A DNA stretch of 32,014 nucleotides from Verrucomicrobiia bacterium. Its GTDB lineage: Bacteria; Verrucomicrobiota; Verrucomicrobiia; Verrucomicrobiales; Akkermansiaceae. The position numbers and the translations under genes are program-made. Positions within the stretch are counted from its first letter, which is position 1, and the number at the start of each line of letters is the position of its first letter. The DNA lies in assembly GCA_947460915.1 (NCBI GenBank), contig CANHKJ010000003.1, forward strand, positions 1-32,014, given 5' to 3'. The notes under the pieces are model-generated. The model did no database searches, was not told the DNA's origin, and saw only the letters and a list, made by a program, of their open reading frames with translations. Below, piece by piece: positions 15,424 to 23,694 of this stretch.

Positions 15424-15999
15424 TTACTTGCTGGTAATTTTGAGCTCACGAAAGTGAATCTCCATCACCAAACCTGGGTGAACCTGCAAACCAATCGGAC
15501 CACTTTCCGTGATCTCATCGGTAGTGTAGTCGAGCACTTGCTTTCCATTCAGAGAAACAATGTACTTCTTTCCGCTCACATCAATTTTGATTTTATTCCA
15601 CTCCCCCTCTTTGAGCAAATCCTTAACGCCAACTGCCTCTACTGGATAACGCCCCTTTTTGCCAATGTAGGGTGAGCATGTAAGGTCACGCTTGAGCGAA
15701 CCTGAAATACCAATCTGGATTTGTTCGCTTTCGTCACGAAGGAAAAATCCTGAGTCAACATGCCCCGTGAAGCGAAATTCAGCCTCGAGCACGAAGTTTT
15801 TGTAGGAGGCTTCTGTCCATAAAATCGAGCCGATTTTTTTCTCATCACTCTTGCCTACAATGGCGCCATCATTGACCGACCAATACGCAGCAGGGCCCTT
15901 AACCTTCCAACCGGTAAGCGTGCTGCCATCAAAGATTTTTACAGGTTCAGCCGCAAATAAAGGCATGGCGAACAACGCAAGAAAGATGAGTTTTTTCAT
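15424..15999 (-). CDS. Secreted DUF1080 (3-keto-disaccharide hydrolase domain) protein
   Basis: A 191-residue secreted protein. The N-terminus MKKLIFLALFAMPLFAAEP is a clear signal peptide, probably cut after AA. The rest is a single DUF1080 domain, a concanavalin-like beta-sandwich: IFDGSTLTGWKVKG, YWSVNDGAIVGK, FVLEAEFRFTGHVDSGFFLR and the closing SGPIGLQVHPGLVMEIHFRELKI are family signatures. DUF1080 proteins are greatly expanded in Verrucomicrobiota and Planctomycetota; some hydrolyse 3-keto-glycosides, others have no known activity. It is a stand-alone, single-domain member. ATG at 16008 would add three residues; 15999 gives the more typical MKKL signal start. It lies just downstream of cimA on the same strand. 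Confidence 0.92.
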   Translation of the reverse strand: MKKLIFLALFAMPLFAAEPVKIFDGSTLTGWKVKGPAAYWSVNDGAIVGKSDEKKIGSILWTEASYKNFVLEAEFRFTGHVDSGFFLRDESEQIQIGISGSLKRDLTCSPYIGKKGRYPVEAVGVKDLLKEGEWNKIKIDVSGKKYIVSLNGKQVLDYTTDEITESGPIGLQVHPGLVMEIHFRELKITSK

Positions 16000-16042
16000 A
16001 AGGCACATAGATACGGATTAAGCGAACAAAGCTTACACGCAA

Positions 16043-17620
16043 TTACTTGCGACAACGTTGCAAGAAGAGATCAAGGCCGTCAACCAAGGCAATCCAGCTC
16101 GCCTCGATGATGTTCTCAGAGACACCCACTGTCCCCCAATTGCTTTCGCCATCGGAACAAACAATCAGCACGCGAGTTTTTGAAGCAGTTGCATCATGAC
16201 CATCAAGAATCCGCACCTTGTAGTCCACTAAAGTGACACGTGCGAGTTCAGGATAAAAGGATAGCAACGCCTTGCGCAATGCGACATCAAGAGCATTCAC
16301 CACGCCATGACCTTCCGCCACCGTATACTCGGGCATGTCATTGACAAATACCTTTACGGTAGCTTCACAAACTGGTGAGTGCCCATCGCGATATTGACGA
16401 AAACTTGTATGGTATTCTTTGAGATCGAAGGGTTTCTGATAAGCTCCCGTTTCTTTACGAATAAGCAGCTCTAACGAACCTCCCGCGGCCTCAAACGAGT
16501 AGCCGATATTTTCCATTTCCTTCACACTTTGCAGTAGATTTTTCGCGGCAGCTGAACCTTTTTCCAAGGCTAGGCCCATTTGTTCAGCTTTGATCAAAAT
16601 GTTTGATTGCCCAGCAAGTTCAGAAACCAAAATATTCTGCGAATTGCCTACTTCCTCGGGGCGAATGTGTTCATAGCTGCGCGCTAGTTTTTGTACGGCA
16701 TTGACGTGCATTCCGCCTTTGTGCGCGAAGGCTGTACGCCCCACAAATGGTGCACGGGCGAAATGCGGGTTGTTCGAGACATCATCCACGAAGTAGGAGA
16801 GATCCTGCATTTTCTCCAAATGAGGAGTTACTTCGAGATTCATCTTGAGTTGCAAAATCGGAATGAGCGAAGTGAGATTGCAGTTACCCGTGCGTTCTCC
16901 ATATCCATTGATCGTGCCCTGCACCTGAACGGCGCCAGCTTGAACAGAGGCCACAGCATTCGCGACAGCAAGTTCGCAATCGTTGTGGGTATGAATGCCA
17001 ATCGGCACACGCGGAATACGCTGGCGAACGACTTGACAAATCTCTGCAACCTCATGCGGCAAGGTTCCACCGTTCGTATCGCAAAGAACTAAAATATCGG
17101 CACCACCATCCGCAGCAGCTTGGAGTGTCGCGAGTGCGTGCTCGATGTTTGCCTTGAAGCCATCAAAGAAATGCTCGGCATCATAGACAACCTCGCGACC
17201 GTGTTTTTTTAAATAAGCCACGGTATCGCGAATCATCGCCTGATTTTCCTCAACAGTCGTGCGCAACACTTCGGTAACATGAAGATCCCAACTTTTGCCA
17301 AAAATCGTCACGACTGGCGTCTCAGCATCCAGCAACAAAGCGACTTGAGGATCTTGATCCACTGCCACATCTGCGCGGCGTGTCGAACCGAAAGCTGCCA
17401 GCTTAGCATGAGTCAGCTTGAGCTTTTTCGCCTCACGGAAAAACTCGACGTCCTTGGGGTTTGATCCCGGCCATCCGCCTTCGATATAGTCAATGCCAAA
17501 TTGATCCAAACGCTCGGCGATACGCAATTTGTCCAATCCCGATAATTGAAAGCCCTCGCCCTGTGTGCCGTCGCGCAAGGTGGTATCGTAGAGAAATACA
17601 GGTTTGGTGGAAGTAGACAT
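16043..17620 (-). CDS. cimA: Citramalate synthase
   Basis: A 525-residue enzyme of the 2-isopropylmalate synthase/HMGL superfamily. It joins acetyl-CoA and pyruvate to (R)-citramalate, the first step of the threonine-independent route to isoleucine. The catalytic domain starts with FLYDTTLRDGTQGEG (Arg16, Asp17), has GIHTHNDCELAVANAV with the two metal-binding histidines, and the NGYGERTGNCNL loop. The C-terminal ~130 residues form the LeuA-type regulatory dimer domain. The opening and the FGKSWDLHVTEVLRTT segment fit the long CimA type rather than LeuA. The frame continues upstream to 17689, but the ATG at 17620 (MSTSTKPVFLYDTTLRDG) is the family-typical start. Feedback control by isoleucine is expected from the family, not seen directly. 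Confidence 0.93.
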   Translation of the reverse strand: MSTSTKPVFLYDTTLRDGTQGEGFQLSGLDKLRIAERLDQFGIDYIEGGWPGSNPKDVEFFREAKKLKLTHAKLAAFGSTRRADVAVDQDPQVALLLDAETPVVTIFGKSWDLHVTEVLRTTVEENQAMIRDTVAYLKKHGREVVYDAEHFFDGFKANIEHALATLQAAADGGADILVLCDTNGGTLPHEVAEICQVVRQRIPRVPIGIHTHNDCELAVANAVASVQAGAVQVQGTINGYGERTGNCNLTSLIPILQLKMNLEVTPHLEKMQDLSYFVDDVSNNPHFARAPFVGRTAFAHKGGMHVNAVQKLARSYEHIRPEEVGNSQNILVSELAGQSNILIKAEQMGLALEKGSAAAKNLLQSVKEMENIGYSFEAAGGSLELLIRKETGAYQKPFDLKEYHTSFRQYRDGHSPVCEATVKVFVNDMPEYTVAEGHGVVNALDVALRKALLSFYPELARVTLVDYKVRILDGHDATASKTRVLIVCSDGESNWGTVGVSENIIEASWIALVDGLDLFLQRCRK

Positions 17621-17721
17621 CGCGAGAAAAAATAGGGATGTAGGCTTGATAAATCCAGCAAAAATCGTGTCAACGCAGTGATAATGCACGAGGCATAATG
17701 CTAGAAATGATGACGCAAAAA

Positions 17722-17793
17722 TGCTCCCGACAGGAATCGAACCTGTATCTGCCCTTTAGGAGAGGGCCGTTCTATCCATTGAACTACGGGAGC
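17722..17793 (-). tRNA. tRNA-Arg (anticodon CCT)
   Basis: A complete 72-base cloverleaf on the minus strand. The acceptor stem is GCTCCCG / CGGGAGC with discriminator A; the D arm is GTTC...GAAC; the anticodon arm is GCCCT-CTCCTAA-AGGGC with CCT in the centre, reading AGG; the variable loop has four bases; the T arm is ACAGG-TTCGATT-CCTGT. The 3' CCA is not encoded. Confidence 0.96.
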
Positions 17794-17843
17794 GCAGCGC
17801 AATCGTTACGAAAAAACCCGACGTTTTACAAGTAAATCGTATT

Positions 17844-18506
17844 TTATTCTTCTTCGGCATTTTTCAGCAAATGCTCGGTGATGATGCTACTCCATTTGTC
17901 ATAATTGAGACCGATCGCTTCATCCTCGCTGGTGATGAATGCAATAAGCTCAATGGCTTCTTTTTGCATTTCTCCGGTGGTGTGCTTCATCAATGCTAAT
18001 GTTGATGGTAGTTTTGCGATGTCATCGCGGTTGTATGCATCGTCTAGCGCAATACGATGCATTTCGGGAGACTCAAAATGATTGGCCTCCAGTTCAGGCA
18101 TTACGAGTTCAGCATAGTCCTCATCGTTGGTGAGGTTCAAGCCATGCTGGAGCGCATCTGCACGAACCTTGGTCGCGACTCGTGAGTCAGCAGCGATTGC
18201 CAGCAAGCCTTTGGCTGCCTGCAGAACCGGCACTTTGTCGTCGGAAAGAAGTCGACTAATCTCAGCATCTGCCAATTCTGGATCTACCGCTGTAGGACGC
18301 GGGATGCGGTCGGCACTCCGAGAGCTCGTGCGGGCTTTCGGTCTGTCTTGTGACGATGGCACAGGCTTACGAGCTTCTCTAACCGGCTCTGTTCCCTGCT
18401 CGGGCTTTCCTTGGCCAGAATCCAAATCACGAACAAGTCTGAATCCTAACAGAATTGCCACAATGATGAGAATTCCAATGAAAAGTCCGGCCGTTTTTGT
18501 TTTCAT
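17844..18506 (-). CDS. Hypothetical membrane-anchored helical protein
   Basis: A 220-residue protein of unknown function. Residues 5-22 form one hydrophobic segment behind a short Lys-rich N-terminus (MKTKTAG), giving a signal anchor with the rest outside the cytoplasm. Residues ~30-75 are a Pro/Arg/Ser-rich linker. Residues ~75-220 look fully helical, with repeated Ala/Leu/Asp patterns (LADAEISRLLSDDKVPVL, VATKVRADALQHGLNL) suggestive of a HEAT-like solenoid, though no repeat could be set exactly. Such small anchored helical proteins are frequent in Verrucomicrobiota genomes. It lies just upstream of the tRNA on the same strand. The coding sense is supported by sensible composition and length. 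Confidence 0.7.
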   Translation of the reverse strand: MKTKTAGLFIGILIIVAILLGFRLVRDLDSGQGKPEQGTEPVREARKPVPSSQDRPKARTSSRSADRIPRPTAVDPELADAEISRLLSDDKVPVLQAAKGLLAIAADSRVATKVRADALQHGLNLTNDEDYAELVMPELEANHFESPEMHRIALDDAYNRDDIAKLPSTLALMKHTTGEMQKEAIELIAFITSEDEAIGLNYDKWSSIITEHLLKNAEEE

Positions 18507-18565
18507 GTAAAGCGAAAGGAATAAAAGTATCGGTAGCCTCTGAACTGGCGAAGCAAGGAAGTAAT

Positions 18566-18874
18566 CTAGCCTCTCATCTCATAATTGCAAATCAATCCGA
18601 TCGCACGATTTGGTTTCTGCAGAACTACTTCATGAATGAACACCAAACTCAGCGGCAGTATTGTAAGATTGAATAGAGGAGTATCGACTGAAACATCAAT
18701 GACCGAAAGTGAATAAGGCCCAGCATTGGCAATCACGAACGCCCTGTGCATGAATCCAGCACTGGCCGAAGTCGTGCCAAGTTTAGAATCATCTTCGGTT
18801 CGAGGCGAAGAATATCCATCAAATATCGCGAATCCACAGCCTGACTGCGAGACTTCAGGGGCAACTGCAATCAT
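18566..18874 (-). pseudogene. Possible relic of a choice-of-anchor D (ASH/HYDIN-like) domain
   Basis: The minus-strand frame reads APEVSQSGCGFAIFDG, then LGTTSASAGFMHRAFVIANAG, then YSLSVIDVSVDTPLF. This follows the order of the choice-of-anchor D beta-sandwich seen in secreted Verrucomicrobiota proteins (P-I-V...DG...D-GT...R-F-I-N-G...L-I). After NLTILP the match fades in this frame, while the neighbouring frame gives AAEFGVHS and then stops. A whole gene of this kind would be much longer and carry a signal peptide, so this is at best a decayed fragment. It was judged by pattern only and may be coincidence. Confidence 0.3.
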
Positions 18875-18981
18875 TGCGGTTGAGGAAAAAATGCCGAGGA
18901 AATTTCATTTCAACAAATGATCGCCTGTCGGAAGCTTACGTTTTGTGAACGATACCACAACGTGCGTATATTCATGAAAAA

Positions 18982-19009
18982 CTGATATGTTGCTAAAGTA
19001 AAATATAAA
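18982..19009 (+). promoter_or_regulatory. Possible promoter of the acyltransferase gene
   Basis: CTGATA (18982-18987) and TATAAA (19004-19009) are 16 bases apart, matching four and five of six consensus positions. Transcription would start about 55 bases before the ATG at 19072. The surroundings are A+T-rich, so chance matches are likely. Confidence 0.3.
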
Positions 19010-19071
19010 TTTTGCAAAGAATTTCTTAGACTTTGATGATCAATGCTTTTATGTTCCGTCTTGCCAATTAG

Positions 19072-20457
19072 ATGAAAATAGCAAAAGCTAGCAGCGTCTT
19101 GAGCACAATTCCGACAAAACCAAGCATTTCTCACTGGCTCGAATACACTTTTGTGATAATTTTCGAGACCTTTTTACGCTTCTTCCCGACTTCTGTTGTT
19201 GATCGACTATCGACTTTCATGGGACGTATTGCTTGGATTTGTTTGAAGTCTCGCCGTCGAACAGTCATTAGAAATTGCCGAATTGCTTGGGGTGATCAAT
19301 TAAATCTTGATCAAATCCAAGAATTGTCGAAATCCGTTTTTGAAACTAATGCTGCAAATTTGATTTGTGGTATGAAAATGGCGTTGATGAAAGACGAAAA
19401 GATTACTCCCCACGTTTCCTTTTCAGGCTTAGTCGATTTGCATCAGCAGCTAGAATCATCACCGCACGGCATTTTGTTAGCCCTAGCGCACATGGGCAAC
19501 TGGGAAATTCTCTCCCGACTTAATGCATTGCTGGCTCCAACTAGGTCCAGCGCGGCGTTTTTCCGCCCACTCAATAACCCCTTGATGAATCACATGATAA
19601 AAATGCGACGTGCAAGATCGGGAACAAAGCTTTTTTCTAACAAAGATGGTTTTACGCAAGCCTGCTCTCACCTGCGGATTGGAGGACTTCTCGGAATCCT
19701 CGCTGACCAAAACGCCGGAAATTCAGGCATCCGCATGCCATTTTTCGGCAGGAACACTTCCTGCTCGCCACTCGTGGAGATCCTACATAAAAAAACTAGT
19801 GCAACCATATTTTATGTTTCTATGACGAAAATTGGATCAGCTCGCTGGCATATTGATCTCCGAAAGCATCCAGATGATGAGCCTTGCGATACTTCATCAA
19901 TCATGCGTGGCATTGAAACTTCTCTCAATACCAGTCCCTGTGACGGTTTCTGGTTCCACAATCGATGGAAGTTAGGCGTTAAGCAACCTTTTGTGGTTCG
20001 TCAAACGAGAACCTCAAAGACTCCACATTCACAAAATAAACCCTGGCATATCGTCATTGTGTTATCAAATGATCCCAAAATTTGTCGCGCCTCTCTTCCG
20101 GCAATCGAGCAATTGATCGCACGAGAGAATGACTACCGTTTTTTAGTTTTCAATGCTCCGTTTGATTTTCAGTCCAACAGAGCCTCTCATGCAGTTCTTC
20201 CAAAAGACATTCCGTTGCGTGATTACCTTCGAGTCTTGGATGGAGAACAAACCTCCCCTATTGACATGGTAATTTTCTTCACAGCCCCTGATGAGCAGTT
20301 TGATACGAGAAAAACTTCTGACATTCCCTGGAACGCAGGATTTTCTCAAAAATACTCCACGCTGTTATCCACTCGTATTCCCCTGCCAACTACATCGCTC
20401 TACGAGACCTCGACATGGTATCACTTCATTGATGCGCTGGGCTGCAAAGCCTCTTGA
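19072..20457 (+). CDS. LpxL/HtrB-type lipid A acyltransferase fused to a half GT9-like domain
   Basis: A 461-residue protein. Residues ~20-305 are a lipid A late acyltransferase-type domain, which adds a secondary acyl chain at the inner membrane: the catalytic HX4E motif is HMGNWE (His140, Glu145), followed by ADQNAG (211-216) and the family's closing motif FWFHNRWKLG (294-303). A hydrophobic N-terminal segment (about 25-40) anchors it. Normal LpxL proteins end here. This one continues for about 155 residues; PWHIVIVLSNDPKICRASLPAIEQL, IDMVIFFTAP and IPLP-----WYHFIDALG recall the N-terminal Rossmann half of GT9 heptosyltransferases, without the C-terminal sugar-nucleotide half. The extension is inferred by pattern. 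The next gene follows within 15 bases. Confidence 0.82.
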   Translation: MKIAKASSVLSTIPTKPSISHWLEYTFVIIFETFLRFFPTSVVDRLSTFMGRIAWICLKSRRRTVIRNCRIAWGDQLNLDQIQELSKSVFETNAANLICGMKMALMKDEKITPHVSFSGLVDLHQQLESSPHGILLALAHMGNWEILSRLNALLAPTRSSAAFFRPLNNPLMNHMIKMRRARSGTKLFSNKDGFTQACSHLRIGGLLGILADQNAGNSGIRMPFFGRNTSCSPLVEILHKKTSATIFYVSMTKIGSARWHIDLRKHPDDEPCDTSSIMRGIETSLNTSPCDGFWFHNRWKLGVKQPFVVRQTRTSKTPHSQNKPWHIVIVLSNDPKICRASLPAIEQLIARENDYRFLVFNAPFDFQSNRASHAVLPKDIPLRDYLRVLDGEQTSPIDMVIFFTAPDEQFDTRKTSDIPWNAGFSQKYSTLLSTRIPLPTTSLYETSTWYHFIDALGCKAS

Positions 20458-20471
20458 GACATTCATTTATC

Positions 20472-21377
20472 ATGCATAAAGCCTTGCAAATTCTCGTTCT
20501 TTCAGATGGCAAACCAGGACATCGCAATCAAAGCCTCGGTTTAGCCGAGGCGGTCCAACGCCTGACTTTTTCTCAAATCCAAGTCATCGAGATCACAAGT
20601 CGCAATCCATTTTCCTCCACCATTCAGACGCTAAAACAAGCCAAATCATTACCCCACCTGGATTTAATCATCGGTGCTGGTCATTCCACTCATATCCCCT
20701 TACTGACTCTTGGAAAAATACTTGATGCACCTACAGTGGTATTGATGAAACCAAGTCTTCCCTGCGCACTATTTGATCTATGTCTCGTTCCGCAACACGA
20801 TCTCGATGCTAAAGATTACCCTCCATACATCATTCCAACAGTCGGCGCTCTGAACCGCATTCAAGCTGGCACATCTTCAAATAATCGTGGACTGATAATG
20901 ATCGGCGGGCCATCCAAAGAATTTGCTTGGAATGGAGAACTACTTCAACGTGCTATTTCTGAAATCGTAACAAGCTCACCACTCGAATGGCATCTCACTG
21001 ACTCACGCCGCACGCCGCATGGTTTTCTGGACACAATTTCCTCACTGCCACTTACCATACACCCACACCAAACAACGACACCCAATTGGCTGCCAGCACA
21101 GCTTGCCGATGTTCGGGAAACATGGGTGACTCAAGATAGCGTCTCGATGATATTCGAAGCACTCAGCAGCAGTGCCGCCGTAGGAATCCTACCATTGCCT
21201 CCCAACAAAAAAATGTCCAAGATCTCGCGCGCAGTGCAACAACTCTGCGAGACTCAACAAGCATCGTTTTTTTCCGATTGGCAAAAATGTCACCTGCTTC
21301 CGGCATCTACCCCGTTGCGCGAGGCTGACCGCTGCGCTCGCTTCCTAGTGCAAGCATTATATCCTCATCGTCTGTGA
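20472..21377 (+). CDS. ELM1 (DUF1022) family protein, putative glycosyltransferase
   Basis: A 301-residue member of the family annotated 'mitochondrial fission ELM1' after a plant homologue; bacterial members have a GT-B-like layout. The opening ILVLSDGKPGHRNQSLGLAEA is the family signature, followed by LIIGAGHSTHIPLL, LVPQHDLD, the strand-loop MIGGPSKEFAWNG, TDSRRTP and the late VTQDSVSMIFEALSSSAAVGIL, which parallels the nucleotide-sugar-binding segment of GT-B enzymes. In this context, between an acyltransferase and a GT4, a role in lipid A or core sugar transfer is likely (inference). The frame also has a TTG at 20454 overlapping the previous stop; the ATG at 20472 is preferred. Its stop overlaps the next start. 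Confidence 0.85.
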   Translation: MHKALQILVLSDGKPGHRNQSLGLAEAVQRLTFSQIQVIEITSRNPFSSTIQTLKQAKSLPHLDLIIGAGHSTHIPLLTLGKILDAPTVVLMKPSLPCALFDLCLVPQHDLDAKDYPPYIIPTVGALNRIQAGTSSNNRGLIMIGGPSKEFAWNGELLQRAISEIVTSSPLEWHLTDSRRTPHGFLDTISSLPLTIHPHQTTTPNWLPAQLADVRETWVTQDSVSMIFEALSSSAAVGILPLPPNKKMSKISRAVQQLCETQQASFFSDWQKCHLLPASTPLREADRCARFLVQALYPHRL

Positions 21378-22483
21378 AAATCATCCAAATCCTTCCCGAA
21401 CTCAACTCCGGAGGTGTCGAACGCGGCACCTGCGAGCTAGCCCAACATCTCGTGACAATCGGGCACGAATCCATCGTGATTTCACACGGTGGACGACTCA
21501 CGAAACGTCTTGCGGAACAAGGCACTCGACACATTACACTACCAGTTCACCGAAAGAGTTTAACTACATTTTTTCTCGTTGCCACCTTACGCCAAATATT
21601 TCTCACCGAGAAACCAGACATCATTCATGTTCGTTCACGAGTGCCCGCATGGATCGCTTGGCTCGCCTGGAAATCACTCCCTCGCTCATCTCGACCACGT
21701 TTCGTCAGCACCTTCCACGGATTTTATTCCGTCAATGCCTACTCACGAATCATGACGCGCGGCGAACAAATCATCGCCGTTTCCGCATCTGTCAAAAAAC
21801 ACATTCTCCAGCACTACCCCATCGCCCCAGAACGCGTCACAGTTATTCATCGCGGGATATCAAACGATTTCTACCATCCGAACTTTCAACCAAGTCCAGC
21901 ATGGATTGAACAATGGCGAAACGAATTTCCACAACTACAGGGCAAGTATTGCATCAACTTACCGGGTCGCATTTCGCGCTGGAAAGGACACGAACATTTT
22001 TGCCATCTCATCCATGCCTTACGACAAAAAAATCTTTCTGTTCACGGCACCATCGCAGGCTCATGTCATCCCAAAAAACAAGAATTCGGCAACGAACTTC
22101 GAGCCTTAATTCAATCCTTAAAACTCACCGATCACATCACTTTTCTCGGTGACCGCACCGACTTGCGTGAAGTCATGTCGGTATCCGATGCCGTCGTCAG
22201 CTTGTCGCTTGAGCCAGAAGCATTCGGGCGCGTGAGCCTAGAGGCAATGGGCTTAGGAAAACCCGTCGCAGCTTACCATCATGGCGGAGTCGCCGAGCAA
22301 CTCGACGCATTGTTTCCTGAGGGAAATGTCACTCCCGGCGATTGGAAATCTGCCGCTGAGCTCATCGCATCGTGGATCGATCAAGCACCCATGCCACCTG
22401 ATGAGAACACTTTTACGTTAGAAAAAATGCTCACCCAAACTGTCGAAGTCTATCATGAAGTTATGGCACGCAAACAAAATTAA
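21374..22483 (+). CDS. GT4 family glycosyltransferase
   Basis: A 369-residue GT-B glycosyltransferase. The N-terminal acceptor domain begins ILPELNSGGVERGTCELAQHL, the classic GT4 opening; TFHGFYS and IIAVSASVKKHIL follow. The C-terminal donor domain has INLPGRISRWKGHEHF (about residues 192-208), ITFLGDRTDLREVMSVSDAVV, and the EX7E motif in LEPEAFGRVSLEAMGLGKPV. It would transfer a sugar from a nucleotide donor to a lipid-linked or LPS core acceptor at the cytoplasmic face. The GTG start at 21374 overlaps the upstream stop by four bases, so it is translationally coupled to the ELM1 gene. Its stop codon shares three bases with that of the convergent gene. Confidence 0.93.
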   Translation: MKIIQILPELNSGGVERGTCELAQHLVTIGHESIVISHGGRLTKRLAEQGTRHITLPVHRKSLTTFFLVATLRQIFLTEKPDIIHVRSRVPAWIAWLAWKSLPRSSRPRFVSTFHGFYSVNAYSRIMTRGEQIIAVSASVKKHILQHYPIAPERVTVIHRGISNDFYHPNFQPSPAWIEQWRNEFPQLQGKYCINLPGRISRWKGHEHFCHLIHALRQKNLSVHGTIAGSCHPKKQEFGNELRALIQSLKLTDHITFLGDRTDLREVMSVSDAVVSLSLEPEAFGRVSLEAMGLGKPVAAYHHGGVAEQLDALFPEGNVTPGDWKSAAELIASWIDQAPMPPDENTFTLEKMLTQTVEVYHEVMARKQN

Positions 22484-23538
22484 AACTTCTTAACTTTATC
22501 AGCTCTTGCGACGAAAAACTGTTGAAGTAATGGTGTAATCTTCGAGCACACCATAGCATCCAAAGGAAGATCAAACACGGAGCTGTGTGAGCAAAAAGAA
22601 TCTACGAAATTCGCATTATCCAAGCGAAGTCGTTGAATCCATTTTTCGTATTCTGCCTTAAGAATAAAGTTTTCGTGCTTAGGATCTATCCGATGTTGAT
22701 TTGATGAAAAGACACTTACAGGTATTCCCGATGCCATTGCCTCGTGCATCATTGACATACTGTCCTCACTCACCAAAACACGCTCGGCTAGGCCCAGATA
22801 TGCGGCAACAACTCGTCTGGCATCGCCCTCACCCGCCCAGCAGGCATCGTAAATGGAGCTTTTGGAAAGCCGATTACGCAGGGCTGACTCCATCTCTCTG
22901 GGCGTACGCCGAGAAGTCGTGATCACCCACCGGAGTCCCTTTTGCGCAGCTACCTCGTTCAATCGATCACCTAGTAAATTCCCATCTTTTTCGCTCCATT
23001 CATAACCAGCACCATTCCCACCAATCATACAGCATGCAATTTTATGATTCAGCGGCGCACGTCCTTCTATAAAATTTTTCGCAGCTAATGCAGTAGTTTC
23101 GTGATTGATCGGCCCGGGCAAAGCTGGAAGCAAAACCACACCAGAAGACTCAAGTGAGGGATCATAATGAATCACCATTCCATAATCAGAAACCGGAATC
23201 GAGCGCGGAGAGCCAATAAAAATACTAAACGCAGATTTTTTTTTCCCTAGTGCGGCTACTGCCCACTGCACCCCACCACCAGACCCAATGATGATATCAG
23301 GCGATTCGCCGAATTTATCTCGGCCCGCCATTCCGCAGCAAGCGAAAGAGAACCCCAACGGCCAACACCTTTGCAGCAAGCGCCCCAACGGCCGCGTCCA
23401 AGCTCGATAGCGCACCTCAGTTACTCTTAATGAATATTCGTAACGCAAGCTGCCTAACATGCCCATTGTCAGAGAACGATGTCCAGCTTTTCTGTCCAGA
23501 ACAACCCAAACTGTTAGTTTTTTCTTGATTTCATTCAC
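22480..23538 (-). CDS. Second, divergent ELM1 (DUF1022) family protein
   Basis: A 352-residue paralogue of the ELM1-family gene upstream, on the opposite strand. It has the parallel motifs VWVVLDRKAGHRSLTMGML, PDIIIGSGGGVQWAV, IHYDPSLESSGVVLLPALPGPIN, MIGGNGAGYEWSEKDG, ITTSRRTPREME and VLVSEDSMSMMHEAMASGIPVSVFS, so it belongs to the same family though overall identity with the first copy looks low. The longer C-terminus (about 60 residues beyond the GT-B-like core) is unrecognised. Start: GTG at 23538 gives NEIKKKLTVW just before the family opening; a TTG at 23577 would add 13 residues. The convergent stop codons overlap with those of the GT4 gene. Function inferred as for the first copy. Confidence 0.82.
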   Translation of the reverse strand: MNEIKKKLTVWVVLDRKAGHRSLTMGMLGSLRYEYSLRVTEVRYRAWTRPLGRLLQRCWPLGFSFACCGMAGRDKFGESPDIIIGSGGGVQWAVAALGKKKSAFSIFIGSPRSIPVSDYGMVIHYDPSLESSGVVLLPALPGPINHETTALAAKNFIEGRAPLNHKIACCMIGGNGAGYEWSEKDGNLLGDRLNEVAAQKGLRWVITTSRRTPREMESALRNRLSKSSIYDACWAGEGDARRVVAAYLGLAERVLVSEDSMSMMHEAMASGIPVSVFSSNQHRIDPKHENFILKAEYEKWIQRLRLDNANFVDSFCSHSSVFDLPLDAMVCSKITPLLQQFFVARADKVKKF

Positions 23539-23694
23539 GCGACGCAGAAGCGTAAAACATTTCAGCTGAAGAATCAAACGCCAATCTCTACTCGGAAAAT
23601 ATAATCCTAGGAGCTCAGAATTTCGTTATCACAGGTTTGACATAGGTTCAGAATCACAGCTACAATTCACCACAACAACCATAATCAACCGCTC

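Larger units (their letters stand above)
18507..19071. other. Long intergenic stretch with a domain relic
   Basis: More than 500 bases between divergent genes. The left part holds the probable choice-of-anchor D relic described separately. The right part (about 18900-19071) is very A+T-rich and seems to hold only promoter sequence for the rightward acyltransferase gene. No RNA gene or mobile element was recognised. Confidence 0.5.
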
